Source: JAAYEA01 sp012689325
GTDB taxonomy: Bacteria > Chloroflexota > Anaerolineae > JAAYEA01
NCBI GenBank assembly: GCA_036841525.1
Contig: DAITVZ010000046.1
Span: 1-42,624 of the forward strand
Direction of reading: 5' to 3'
Length of the DNA stretch: 42,624 bases
Made by a program: the position numbers and the translations under genes. Under the pieces are notes generated by a model, which saw nothing but the letters and a program-made list of their open reading frames with translations, was not told where the DNA came from and did not search any database. Positions 12,101-19,400 of this stretch are shown piece by piece (position 1 is the stretch's first letter; each line of letters opens with the position of its first letter).

Positions 12101-15100
12101 GTCTTCGCCGGACGTCTGCAACGCCATGCTCCTGGCGCAGGACGACCCGGGCCGGGACGAGGGCGCGCGGCTAGAGCTCGCCGTGGCCCGCGCCGCGGCG
12201 GAGGGCCGGCCGCTGGCGCCCGTGGTCGCCTTCGCCTCGACGGTGATCACCGCCACGCGCTACACCCCGCCCGCGGCCCTGGGGCTGACCGGCTATCTCA
12301 CCGGCGCCGCCGAGGTCTCGGCGGTCGAGGTGGCCATCGGCGGGAGCTCGGGCCAGGCGGCGCTCTCCGCGCCGGAGGAGACCTGGCCCTTCACCCGCAC
12401 CTGGAGCGTCGCCTACCTCTGGCCCGAGGAGGCCTTGCCGGATGGCGTGGCCCGCACGGCGGTGGTCACGGCCACGCTGGACGGCGCGCCCATCGCCCAG
12501 ACGGAGGCGACCCTGACCCTGGACGTGGTCCCGCCCGCGGCGGTGGAGCTGACCCTGACCGGCAACGGCGCCCCTCTGGCGCCGGGCGCCATCGTCCGGG
12601 AGGCCGCGCCGGACCTGGCGCTGGCCTGGACGCCGTCCGCCGATGGCAGCGGCCTGGCCCCATACCTCTCCGCCTGGCGGATCTGGGACCCGTACACCAC
12701 GACCACCACCATCCAGGTTCACGATCCGGCGGGGCCGCCAGCGGCGCACCTGGCCGCCGGCGAGGCGCAGGTGATCGCCCTGGGCCTGGCCAGCCGCGAC
12801 CTGCTGGGCAACCAGAGGTGGCAGCGGTATGGCGCGGTGGTCGTGGACGGCCCGCTCACCCCGGACCTGCTGCTGCTCCCGGCCGGGGCGGGGAGCGCGA
12901 CCGCCGCGCAGCCCTACGCGGGCTGGATGGACAGCGGCTGCTCGCTGATGGGCGCCGATGAGCGCGCCTCGCTGCGCCAGTCGGCCGGCGGCTGGGCGGC
13001 CCAGCAGCTCCACGCCACCTGGGACGCGCGGGCGCTGCGGCTGGCCTGGACCGGCGCCGACTGGGATGGCGACGGCGACCTCTTTATCTACCTGGACACG
13101 GGCGCGGGCGGCACGGATGCCACCTTTACCCCGTACCCCCTGGACGAGGCCGCGACCCATGTGCTGCTGCCGCCGGGGCTCCCCGCCGACCGGCTGATCT
13201 GGGTGCAAGACGGGCGCACGGCGACGCTGCTGCGTTGGGATGGCGCGGCGTGGGCGGCGGAGACGCCGCTCTCGGCGGAGCAATACCAGTACCACTGGTC
13301 GCCCAGCGGCGGCCAGACGGACCTCGTCCTGCCCTTCGCGCTGCTGGGGATCGGCGCGGGCGACGCGCTGGGGCTGCTCGCCTTTGCCACGGAGGAGCCC
13401 GCGCCCGCTGCGCCGTTGCGCCTGTGGGCCACCCTCCCGGCGGCCAACCCGGTCAACAGCCCTCGCTCCAACCCGCGGGCCTTCCTGGTGGGCCTGCTGG
13501 AGGGCCAGGGCGCGCGGGTGCCGCTGCTGCACTTTTACCACTGGGCCAGCCTGGGCGACGGCGTCTGCCCGAACGGGACCGCCGGCGCGGCGGGCGAGCC
13601 CGCGCGAGGCGACGTGCAACTGCGCGCGACCATCGCCGCCGACCCGCCCGGCGCGGCGGTGAGCGGCGTGGGCGGCGGCGTCTTTTGGACGGGCGACCCC
13701 GAAGGCGCGCTGGCCGCCCTCGGCTCCGGGCTGGTCATGGAGATCCTGAGCGCCGAGCACGCCCCCTTGCTGGACGGCCAGCCCATCACGTACACCCTGC
13801 GCATCGCCAACGAGGGGAGCGACGACCTCCAGGGGGCCTGGCTCGAGTTCAGGGCCTTTGGGCAGTTGCGCCTGCTGGAGGAGCGCGCCGACCTGGGGGA
13901 CATCCCCGCCGGCGGCGAGCGCGCGGCGACGGTGCACGGGTTGACCGACCGCGCCCAGTCGGAGGTGGCGCTGGCCGTGGCGCTGGCCCGCCTCTTTGAC
14001 GCGAGCCACCAGCCGGGGCAGCCCGCGCTGGAGTGGATGGTGGCGGCGAACCGCGTCGACCGCGGCGGCCCCGAGCAGGTGGGGCTGCACGAGGCGGGCG
14101 GGCTGGTGGGCCCTGGCGCGGCCTGGCTGAGCGGCGTGGCGAGCGACGAGTCCGGCATCAGCCGCATCGAGGTGGAGATCCTCGCGCCCTCCGGCCTCAC
14201 CTCCACCGTGACCTGCGACGTCGCCCGGTCGGCCTCGGGCTACTGGACCTGCCCCTGGGACGTGGTGGAGGCCAACGGCGGGGCCGCGCCGGAGGACGGC
14301 GACGCCTTCACCCTGCGGCTGCGGGCCGCCGACCGCCTCGGCCACGTCAGCAACTGGACCGCCCCCTACACCATCCGCGTGGACGCGCTGCCGCCGGGCC
14401 TGCGGCTGGCCAGCGAGATCGCCGGCGCCTGGGCGGGCCGGGTGGTCAACGGCAGCTCGCTGCGGTTGATCGGCGAGACCTGGGACAATAGCGCCGTGGG
14501 GAGCGTCACCATCTGCGTGGACGGCGCCCAGTGCCGCACCGCCGACCTCGCGGCGGCGGGCGCGGCCTCCAGCCGGTGGTCCCGCTGGATCACCCTGGGC
14601 GGGGCGCTGGACTATGTGACCAAGACGCTGACCATCGAGGCGACGGACCGCCTGGGCAACCGCATGGTGCAGGGGATGGCCGTGCCGGTGGTGTTCGACA
14701 ACGCGCCGCCCGCGCTGACGGCCCAGCAACGGCTGGCGCAGGCGCGGCTGGGCAGCTCCGAGATCGTCCTCAGCGGCCAGGTGCACGACGGCGGGCCGAG
14801 CGCCGAGGTTTCGGTGCGCGTCGAGTCGCCGGGCGGGGCCAAGACGCGCCTCGCCGCCGCGCGTGACGGGGACTCGTGGTCGTTCGCGCTGCCCGCGGGG
14901 CTGCGGGGGAGCCACACCCTGTGGGTGGAGGCCAAGGACGCGGCGGGGAACGTCGCCGCGGCCGGCCCCTTCACCGTCGAGGTCACCTGCGCGAACGCCG
15001 CCCCCGTGGTCACGCGCCTCACCGCCGAGCCGGCGGCTGGCGCGCCCCGCTCGCTGGCGCTGACGGCCCTGCTCTATAACGCCGGGCCCGACCCGCTGCC

Positions 15101-16352
15101 CGCCGGGACGCGGATCGCCCTGGCCGAGGGCGGCCGGTCGCTGGGCGAGGCGGCGACCACCGCCCCGTTGGGCAGCGGCGAGGCGCAAGCGCTGAGCGTC
15201 CTTTGGGCGCCGGAGGAGGCGCGACGCTACGACCTGACCGTCGCGGCGCTGGCGCCCGCGGCGGGCGCGCCCGCGGCGCCGCTCTGCGAGATGGCGGCGC
15301 CCGCCCAGTTCACTCTGTGGGTGCGCGACCTGCCGCTCTACGCGGGGCTGAACCTGGTCGGCCCGCCGCTGCGGCTGCCGAACGACGACGTGCAGGTGGC
15401 GCAGCGCGGGATCGCGGGCGACTATGCGGTGCTCATCGGCTACGACGGCGCGTTGCTGACCTATGACCCCGCTCGCCCCGAGGAGAGCACCCTCGATACC
15501 GTAGCGGCCGGGGACGGCTGCTGGGTGCGCCTCACCAGCGCGGAGCCGCCGACCCAGACGGTGCACCAGGAGCCGCTGGCGGCCTGGCGCCTCGCTGGCG
15601 AGGCCCTCACCGGGACGGCGCGCCTGCCGCTGGACGCGGGCTGGAACCTGATCGGCTACCTGCCGCAGGCGGCGCGGCCCGTGTCCCTGGCCCTGCAATC
15701 CATCGAAGGCGCCTACGCGGCGGTGCTGGGGTTCGACCGCACCGGCCTGTCGTACTATCCCGACCTGGACCGGGGGAGCGGCTATAACACCCTGGCCCGG
15801 CTGGCGCCCGCGGCGGGCTACTGGATCAGCGCCACGCAGGCGATCACCCTCGCCTATGCCCTGGACGACGTGGCGCCGCCCGAGGCGAACCCGACGCTGA
15901 CCGAGACCGTCGCCTATGCCAACCGCCTGCAAGCGATCCGCCTGGCCGAGGAGGCCGCTGGCGTGCGGCCCACCTACGCCTGGCTCAACCTCTACGGCCG
16001 GGTCCACCTGGCCGACGGCCGCCCCGCGCCGGTTGGCGCGACGGTGACGGCGTGGGCGGGGGGCGCGGCGTGCGGCGCGACGGTGGTGACCGAGGCGGGG
16101 CGCTTTGGCCTGCTGGCCTGCTACCGCGACGACGCGACGACGCCCGAGGTGGACGGCGCCCGCCGCGGCGAGGCCATCGAGCTGCGGGTGGACGGCGAGC
16201 CGGCGGCGGCCTGGGCGCTCGGCCACAACGGCCGGCCCGTCGAGGGCGCGCCGCCGCTGCGGTGGACCGCCCACGGCGACCGCTGGGAGGTGCTGGCGGG
16301 GACGCCCCATCGCCTCCAGTTGCCGAGGGTCACGGTGTCGCGCGGGCGCTAG
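198..16352 (+). CDS. Giant LamG / thrombospondin-3 repeat surface protein (5384 aa)
   Basis: The ATG at 198 follows GAGGAGG (185-191) by six bases. Architecture in approximate residues: signal anchor 9-31; a LolA/LppX-like lipoprotein-fold region 60-305; two membrane segments 322-367; calcium-binding thrombospondin-3 type repeats (DxDxDG) 454-590; six hydrophobic segments between about 1304 and 1511; a second thrombospondin-3 block 1710-1790; six LamG/concanavalin-like domains at 1973-2171, 2173-2531 (with a Cys-rich insert), 2535-2748, 2750-2965, 3390-3591 and 3596-3815; a DOMON/CBM9-like region 4225-4410; Ig-like segments 4610-4930; paired 'WNLxG' segments about 5045-5228; and a carboxypeptidase-regulatory-like end. 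There is no LPXTG motif or C-terminal anchor. The likely role is adhesion or glycan binding at the cell envelope; the ligand is unknown. It is transcribed alone, with a promoter upstream and a strong terminator after it. Domain calls are by eye; presence of the gene is certain. Confidence 0.93.
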   Translation: MGHHPVLWRRALAASLCVLVVGIAAASLAWLASPRARPAADRSDPRGQSVLSLAPPRDQPLAALLDSAAAARAVREAWQRARDAGIYGFSTDLTQLAYPARSLANSGRGPQTVELRLEGEVDLPARSLGLRLWEPGDAGAADGRTEARVEGGRAYLRAADGSWQEVEDFTTSFAPDNDPLAFLGGMEDVREVAALEQAADAPLSRFAFRLDGPKLADYLRDQLQRRLTERGELPPGVSLDVPASLRQMTGSGEVWVDQRGLPLRLTMHLAFPRQRDGSWVEADVQTRFSGYPQQVEAAGNALGATSQPGSPRRALRLDPGEMAAAGALALGTLLAGLLFAGRRSRRAYAAVVMALLFSMVVVPQMQAAQVAAFYDRQAARPQELPRLHTSGQAVSAAASAESDAYQAIAEQLAPAWDPLADPLAAAANAASPAAEPRPLADDPPVEPPALSCNPDDTADSDGDGVNNYEECVYWLDAGDPDYDDDGLDDGQELNKLATDPSAADTDGDGVSDAVEVRGFPLGGRTWFLNPNNPDSNNDGQVDAAECPVLLETPNPTADQISAQCDADQDDIPNPFEFDNDDDGVPDVVDLSPDEAVDTNGKRHGQPAAATAFNRDHPFRLSVTNLASGWPVLVDLQMRPVVADHLAYALNVYDWPENDVDGQIQHKANTTFYSLNPQDASGANGDMRLVPLLEIAMTGPLPLKLADPSAQVIVGAGTALSTTVTIDAASATSTRFRYALPANARLDLYAGTCGSLGAQPLLALTGASATLSARSVVQTADGSHALVITDGTTPACAELPDVVNGPYADKMVDESALAAYGVTASDQGDGSVLVYVPLNVTSDDTGGGKSAFQARMIYWPGETNRWVEAQSMRIIWLVQMLTDSCAEGYKSYDEYVALPGNDKATQQDYDAYFDDWCARNRTADEIVPVQVYDEDWFLTGLVAREDHGLDLAVAYVNPALSPYNDDALYTLSMGLGEQFIAGVDCDTAATILSPTAHACVQDNLRDLAVSLTDHAGQAIANSTIEQRFDLDSTAPITTRWGIPLNALQVETHRYDHQDYLARHSMTQTPRILAQFPVTATPTILAAREERYRSARLEAAAMPAGGALTLDLSSVTYPERTLAGLQWTTYRHGEAGWEAFPATEYWDILEAELLERFRRMYPLDPESANVGRMALARAYNLALINGVVNTVVHCTPDQLLCPIPGGAPYTNVMIIRAVRDMQNGLDALILKIAFKTWEARKAFRSANVQLDLERNGQVAAVEDALDELNDGLGARGHPEKRWYSFLGDEIKGYFVTPYKTIWSHGTGLRVTAGIVIGAAICAVIATIVVAAALKAESAQVAAIVVRSISLLIATHCVISAISGMVEATAKALFQSVTWAIRQNLGLWKNLKLGGVVTAGLQVLVTWGAFAAMVLCNHMDRGGLAFDNELAFAVASMVVTVVLFVIFTALGPLGVIIQAILGMLNAIANLICSALPEDMQRSKAGYWLCGGITGFITNALKWLIYSGTIMVEMNPTGYERLATHGFASELRSPNDGMVAGNAIRYSISLTNTINLVKVPISLYEIGGHTQFSDETLARATFDYKWQQAETDYHDGLSLGGMVDDWLKTDGGRPFYYTETVWTAEPFPLSQTGVNRPVPGLYLSEAYAVPEQECWIVTGCDIKAEKGTYHYDLGADLRYDVLPATLHGFCQLAARDDGYALAWGQSGDLTFATLRDADGDGLTRLEDPNDSRWDADGDGLSDAFEIEGGTNPLSVDTDNDGLSDLEEARHGSDPNRADGDGDGLYDCQEVRHQVTVAGDSVARAACGEPGTWSGGWSVVYGKLNGVPLTTWVTSSPTDPDTEADGLTDAQERTYGYNPQAISSLNVLTLRSELSELSATGGLIPSDTFVAPGQTLYYTATVQNQLDNRQAQGLLSTRASLLDNSSLLPQSFVLRPKELASLAGNLRVPSAAASGTGTVTQVAGASIVNLQDESGQAALWLRFDDAAGSLVYEDSSGADPPHDGQCVGTGCALDPAAGRVGGALRLNGSSAVRSAVTVPNAAYSVSFWFKVDAAHSASGVLFATELTDRARLYLSGGKVVAATPGGQMTSARALGDDAWHHAVHVDPGAGGSGQQVLYIDGVPAAAAILHSSPTALAQAGALLGGKAGSYLTGALDDLRLFERVLTAAEVEQLASQPLFHMSFDQTDRWSDVSSYRTTVESCRQFIGVCLPYGPTHDANAISGYSASLDGAQYLSVPAASQLDLSAGRFTLSAWVFPRNHGDSRDAFPQGILGLKSGDKDAYPTLQRVGRKVRFSLGTGAAWHAPYTSGDVLALDQWNHVAVTLDKAEAGGTLRLYVNARLVETAPFAVTDIAPASSFEIGRTSNTGRVELTRFYQGSFHDEGMCQTCGELCKAEMCMAMNETEVFDWQFPSCGLTCPGGLGIDCPAFPQGVSFSNLLTLKLWEDDRGTRCGAVPETCCEANDDDTCEIGASNATSLEFSTNDAGFDSQTYTFDSCNSDGEFRLRYTHDSVPFFGRLDEVQIYGHALDQDAIIRLYLDPATLLRLPLDEAPGATAFEDASLARVPASCSGSACPASGALGRINQAAEFSRAGGSAITLGRSSANLLVSSFTVAAWVKPNSLPASARIVSTARTRSNNGWGFGLSGSNLTFDLYGQGAGFTSSAGVQVGRWTHVAAVVNADYTITFYINGQPWALGGHMGAYGAATDMDDLLLVGATTEIGSAAPSQVLDGQLDDLWVLGMALTAEQVQRLYQRAPLMHLRLDEAHGAAQFADNAAPDRQGTCAAGACPVTGEGVRGQVGLAAQFDGADDRVALADSAALRPTAFSVGAWVMPAAASQTPVAGLLHELVGKWSAGTVNYRLYLSDDLKPGLEWGCAGTDIKVNAGSPLIEAHWNHVLGTFDGLKLRLYVNGIEAASHDLAATGACTSDAAVELGGKAGLPASQFFNGALDEVVAYGRALTPAEVHELYRYQAGWVEDRQVHEVTVDNDAPTAELLPIDPSYLPNRPVWVGVIARDATSGVSKVELGVQKAGGTIAWTPAERCAESLGFPAGAWCPQFAPSGEGQYALWARATDRVGKAGLSTPITVYVDDSPPDLTLDQTAAQLNAQESKGKKQHWTVRLSGYVHDKFIPTNLPGSGVPPDGVRVTLRDGDGKKVGDEGQVAAVANKLWSLDYTIPSAKADGCLTIEVEAMDRVAEQVKADSQQLARHRKVVTSSVVLDASAPKVALDRGSIGNKIGAGTLTLGGAISARPAPVRVALTGGAGADTVRARLTCQHGNEGSWYTLFDLAPGALASGRTDEWLGDIHLSSSCEVALTSSAASAEVSGVIEVCGARIASWTGSFAGSKAVPFVVLSDACGAPGCSTDAPVAGVAGVEVAFVPALPGSAFINEPPAPKELLHLPFEDTPDQNGALTLRDVSSYGVNGSCSADACPSPGQPSPAGSGALFDGVNDVVRVAQVAGQGTSTYLTIAAWVYPNGTPANRGAFLSRDGLWEVACLSDGNIRWAFRNDVPGWTWTDTGYRAPLNRWTHIAIVYNAGVITTYANGAQVHTLSGSGLISNASALSIGGYPANGEWFGGMLDEVRVYGVALSPSDIGALYTGSGPLLALSFEEPWLGDGDRVADGSGWANHGVLRAGASDAANKSRAGQVGGHALSLDGVDDYVDTGDWDAADTFTDFSLSQWFSLDALRAPGSNQDWAAPVAKAANGTTGWAVMVNRDLNVINNHRVRLYINGVPTANILAPEGGWQPGRWYHYAFARRSGVIKGYLDGVEKVTVTSATKPIANSLPVTLGKQGATYYWEGALDELRFYRRALPPEEIADLYHAGWQAATLAQTGNAVASSRWTIAVPPGLEGVYDLAMRGRDVAGHAEVAAGGSVIWRGEADNLAPRLALCRTVESSTTYRYHAIARDLSLTEQGFVSPCPISTRTYFRSPWYVAGTPPGTQRLYGLTAYCDLGDLPAAQATACDTAGNCATVGLSSPDVCNAMLLAQDDPGRDEGARLELAVARAAAEGRPLAPVVAFASTVITATRYTPPAALGLTGYLTGAAEVSAVEVAIGGSSGQAALSAPEETWPFTRTWSVAYLWPEEALPDGVARTAVVTATLDGAPIAQTEATLTLDVVPPAAVELTLTGNGAPLAPGAIVREAAPDLALAWTPSADGSGLAPYLSAWRIWDPYTTTTTIQVHDPAGPPAAHLAAGEAQVIALGLASRDLLGNQRWQRYGAVVVDGPLTPDLLLLPAGAGSATAAQPYAGWMDSGCSLMGADERASLRQSAGGWAAQQLHATWDARALRLAWTGADWDGDGDLFIYLDTGAGGTDATFTPYPLDEAATHVLLPPGLPADRLIWVQDGRTATLLRWDGAAWAAETPLSAEQYQYHWSPSGGQTDLVLPFALLGIGAGDALGLLAFATEEPAPAAPLRLWATLPAANPVNSPRSNPRAFLVGLLEGQGARVPLLHFYHWASLGDGVCPNGTAGAAGEPARGDVQLRATIAADPPGAAVSGVGGGVFWTGDPEGALAALGSGLVMEILSAEHAPLLDGQPITYTLRIANEGSDDLQGAWLEFRAFGQLRLLEERADLGDIPAGGERAATVHGLTDRAQSEVALAVALARLFDASHQPGQPALEWMVAANRVDRGGPEQVGLHEAGGLVGPGAAWLSGVASDESGISRIEVEILAPSGLTSTVTCDVARSASGYWTCPWDVVEANGGAAPEDGDAFTLRLRAADRLGHVSNWTAPYTIRVDALPPGLRLASEIAGAWAGRVVNGSSLRLIGETWDNSAVGSVTICVDGAQCRTADLAAAGAASSRWSRWITLGGALDYVTKTLTIEATDRLGNRMVQGMAVPVVFDNAPPALTAQQRLAQARLGSSEIVLSGQVHDGGPSAEVSVRVESPGGAKTRLAAARDGDSWSFALPAGLRGSHTLWVEAKDAAGNVAAAGPFTVEVTCANAAPVVTRLTAEPAAGAPRSLALTALLYNAGPDPLPAGTRIALAEGGRSLGEAATTAPLGSGEAQALSVLWAPEEARRYDLTVAALAPAAGAPAAPLCEMAAPAQFTLWVRDLPLYAGLNLVGPPLRLPNDDVQVAQRGIAGDYAVLIGYDGALLTYDPARPEESTLDTVAAGDGCWVRLTSAEPPTQTVHQEPLAAWRLAGEALTGTARLPLDAGWNLIGYLPQAARPVSLALQSIEGAYAAVLGFDRTGLSYYPDLDRGSGYNTLARLAPAAGYWISATQAITLAYALDDVAPPEANPTLTETVAYANRLQAIRLAEEAAGVRPTYAWLNLYGRVHLADGRPAPVGATVTAWAGGAACGATVVTEAGRFGLLACYRDDATTPEVDGARRGEAIELRVDGEPAAAWALGHNGRPVEGAPPLRWTAHGDRWEVLAGTPHRLQLPRVTVSRGR

Positions 16353-16389
16353 CGCGGAATACCGACCCGGGACGGCAGGCGCCCCTCTC

Positions 16390-16436
16390 GCACGACAAAG
16401 GGGCCGGATCACGCGGATCCGGCCCCTTGTTCGTGC
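16390..16436. terminator. Strong bidirectional terminator hairpin
   Basis: A perfect 13-bp stem (AAGGGGCCGGATC at 16398-16410 with 16416-16428, five-base loop) is extended through a 2x2 internal loop by six further pairs (16390-16395 with 16431-16436). It sits between two convergent genes ending at 16352 and 16458, so it can end transcription from both sides. There is no long T-run, so its efficiency as an intrinsic terminator is inferred from stem strength and position. Confidence 0.75.
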
Positions 16437-16458
16437 GGGACGATCGGAGGATCGTCCC
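16437..16458. repeat. Second small inverted repeat touching the stop codon
   Basis: GGGACGATC (16437-16445) and GATCGTCCC (16450-16458) form a perfect 9-bp stem with a four-base loop. It abuts the large terminator hairpin, and its last base is part of the stop codon of the minus-strand gene. It probably adds to termination or protects the mRNA end of that gene. Confidence 0.5.
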
Positions 16459-19400
16459 TACTTGGCGTGGATGACGATGCTCCCGCCGCCGAGGACGGTG
16501 GTCAGGTCGACGCCGTCGTCCGCGCCCATCTGGTTGTCATAAACCATGGCCTCGGTGGCCAGGTCCCAGATCTTGATGCGGAACTTGTCGACCCCGCCGC
16601 CGCCCTTGACCTGGCCGTCGATGGCGGTCAGCAGGAAGCCATAGCTGCCCGCGCCGTTGATCTGGCCGACGCCCTTGTACTGCGCCCGCGCGCCGGCGAT
16701 CACCAGCCATTGATAGCTGTTGCTGTAGAAGGCGAGCCCGGCGACCTGGAAGGTGAAGGCCGTCTCGCCGGTGGGCACGGTGGCGCCCTTTTTGTACTTG
16801 CTCACAAAGCCAAAGGTGGCTTTGCCCGCCAGCGCCGCGTCGGGGGCGTAGGCCCCCGCGGGCGAGGCGATCCAGCCGCCGCCGGTGACGAACCCCGCGG
16901 TGGGATCATAGATCACCAACTGGCGCGTTTCGCTGGCCGTGTTGCCGCAGGCGTCGGTGGCCACGATGGTGACGGTCCAGACGCCCACGGGCGGCTCGTA
17001 GCCGCTCAGCTCGCCATCGGGCGAGGGCGGCGTATAGCCGTCCGGCAGCCCTTCCGTGGCCCCTTGCAGGAAGGCCCGCGGCGCCGGGCCGTCCGCGCAG
17101 CTATCCGAGGCGCTGAAGGAGAGCGCCGTGCCATAGGGCTGGACGTCGTACTCGGCCGGCGTGGTGATGCTCAGCGCCGGCGCCGTGGTGTCTTGCACCG
17201 TGATCCGCTGCGTCGCGCTGGACGTGTTGCCGCAGTCATCGGTGGCGGTCCAGGTGCGCTCGAACCAGTAGGTGTTGCCGCAGGTGAGCTGGTGCGCGCC
17301 GTCGGCGTAGGTCACCTCCACCGCCGCATCGCAGGTGTCCGCCGCGGTAGCCTGGCCGGTGACGTCCGGCCCCGTGTCGCAGGTCGCGCATTCGAGCACG
17401 ATGTCATCTGGCACGGTGAGCACTGGCGGCGTGGTATCCTCCACGGTGATGGTCTGGCTCGCGCTGGTGGTGTTGCCGCAGTCATCGGTGGCGCTCCAGG
17501 TGCGAGTCAGGATGTAGCAGCTCGGGCACGCGCCGTCCGTGCGGGCCTCGGTGAAGACGATCGCCGGCTGCTCATCGCAGTTGTCGATTGCCATCGGCTG
17601 GGCCGGGGCGGGCACCAGGTTGCATTGCACCGTCACGTCGGCGGGCACGCCGTTCAGCGCCGGCGGCGTGGTATCCTGCACGGTGATGATCTGCGTCGCG
17701 CTGGACGCGTTGTCGCAGTCATCGGTGGCGGTCCAGGTGCGGGTCAGGATGTAGCAGCTCGGGCACGCGCCGTCCGTGCGGACCTGCTCATAGACGATGG
17801 TCGGATCGAGGTCGCAGTTGTCCGTCGCCGACGGGCTGGCGGGGGCGGGCACCGCATCGCATTCCACCGTCGCGTCCGCGGGGACGCCGCTCAGCGCCGG
17901 CGGCGTGGTATCCCGCACGGTGATCACCTGGCTCTGGCTGGTCCAGTTGCCGGTATCGTCGGCGGCGGTCCAGGTGCGGGTCAGGGTGTAGCCGTCCGCG
18001 CACGAGCCGCCGGTGCGCTGTTCGACATAAGCGATGGCGGGGGCGGGGTCGCCGTTGTCCGTCGCTGTCGGGCTGGCGGGGCCGGGCACCGCATCGCATT
18101 CCACCGTCGCGTCCGCGGGGACGCCGTGCAGCACGGGCGGCGTGGTGTCCACCACCACGATGACGACGCTGACCTGGGCGCTGTCCGCGCCGCTGAACAG
18201 GGTCGCGACGACGATATAGCTGCCGGGCGTGGCATAGACGTGTCCGGCGGTGACGACGCCACCGGCGAGGGTCCCCTCGTCGCTGGTCCCACCGTCGCCC
18301 CAGGCGATGCTGCGGGTCAGGGTATCCGGGATGGGGCTGCCATCCAGGTAGCTCACGGTCACGTGGGCTGTCTCGAGCCCCGCCTCGATGGCGCCGGCCG
18401 GGCCCGCCATGGTCAGGTTGTCGAATTCCTCGCCTGGAGCCAGCGGCGGCATCGGGTCGCCGTCGATATAGATCGTGATCGAGCCCCCGCCGTCCGCGGA
18501 CAGGTTCTCAATGGTGAACTCGTTGTCCACCGGCTCGTCGATCCGGGCCTTGACGTCCAGCGGCACCTCAAAGGTGAGGTTGCCCACCGTCCCGACCACC
18601 GGGTCGCCCTCCTCCACCAGGAACTCGAGCGAGCCCCGCTGCACCAGGACCTGGTTGTTGAGCGCCAGCGTGATGGTGCTCAGGACGGTCCGCAGCATCG
18701 CGGTGATGGTGGAGCCCGTCCCGGCGGACTGCCGGATGCGCGCCTGCTGGACGGTCTCGTCCACCTGCACGCGGGACTGGGCCTGGAGCTCCACCTGCTG
18801 CTGGCCGGTCATGCCCGCTGCGCCGAACTTGGCCTTGGGCAGATGGGCGGGCTTGTTCACGACCACCTTGCTCGCGGTCTTGCGGAAGTGGGCCGCGGCG
18901 TCGATCTGGGTCTCGGCGGACTTGGCGATATCGCTCTTGATCCGCTGCTCGATGTCGCCCTCGAAGGAGACCCCGCCGGCGCTGGACGATCCCGCGCTGT
19001 CCTCGACGGCCTTGGCGGCGGTGCTGTTGTCGATGAGGTCCTTCTCGACGGCGAGCTTTTTGCCGGCGATGTCGAAGGAGCCCATGTAGGCGCCGTTGTC
19101 GGCGACCGTGACGTGCTCCTTGAAGCGGGCGTCTCTCTCCAACACGACCTTTTGCATGGCCTCGACGCGGGCGCCGATCTTGGTCTCGTCGGCCTTGGCG
19201 TCGGCGGNNNNNNNNNNNNNNNNNNNNNNNNNNNNNNNNNNNNNNNNNNNNNNNNNNNNNNNNNNNNNNNNNNNNNNNNNNNNNNNNNNNNNNNNNNNNN
19301 NNNNNNNGGCTGACCTTGAGGTCTTGCTCAAAGCTGGCGTCCTTCTCCAGCTTGAGCTCCTGCATGGCCTCGACGCGGGCGCCGATCTTGGTCTCGTCGG

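Noticed and set aside
12171..16412. Very long open frame antisense to the giant LamG gene (also 5070-8717 and 8760-11885)
   Set aside because: Composition is Arg/Gly/Ala/Pro-rich low-complexity sequence with no domain or ribosome site; the sense strand has continuous recognisable domains. It is a shadow frame of high-GC coding DNA.
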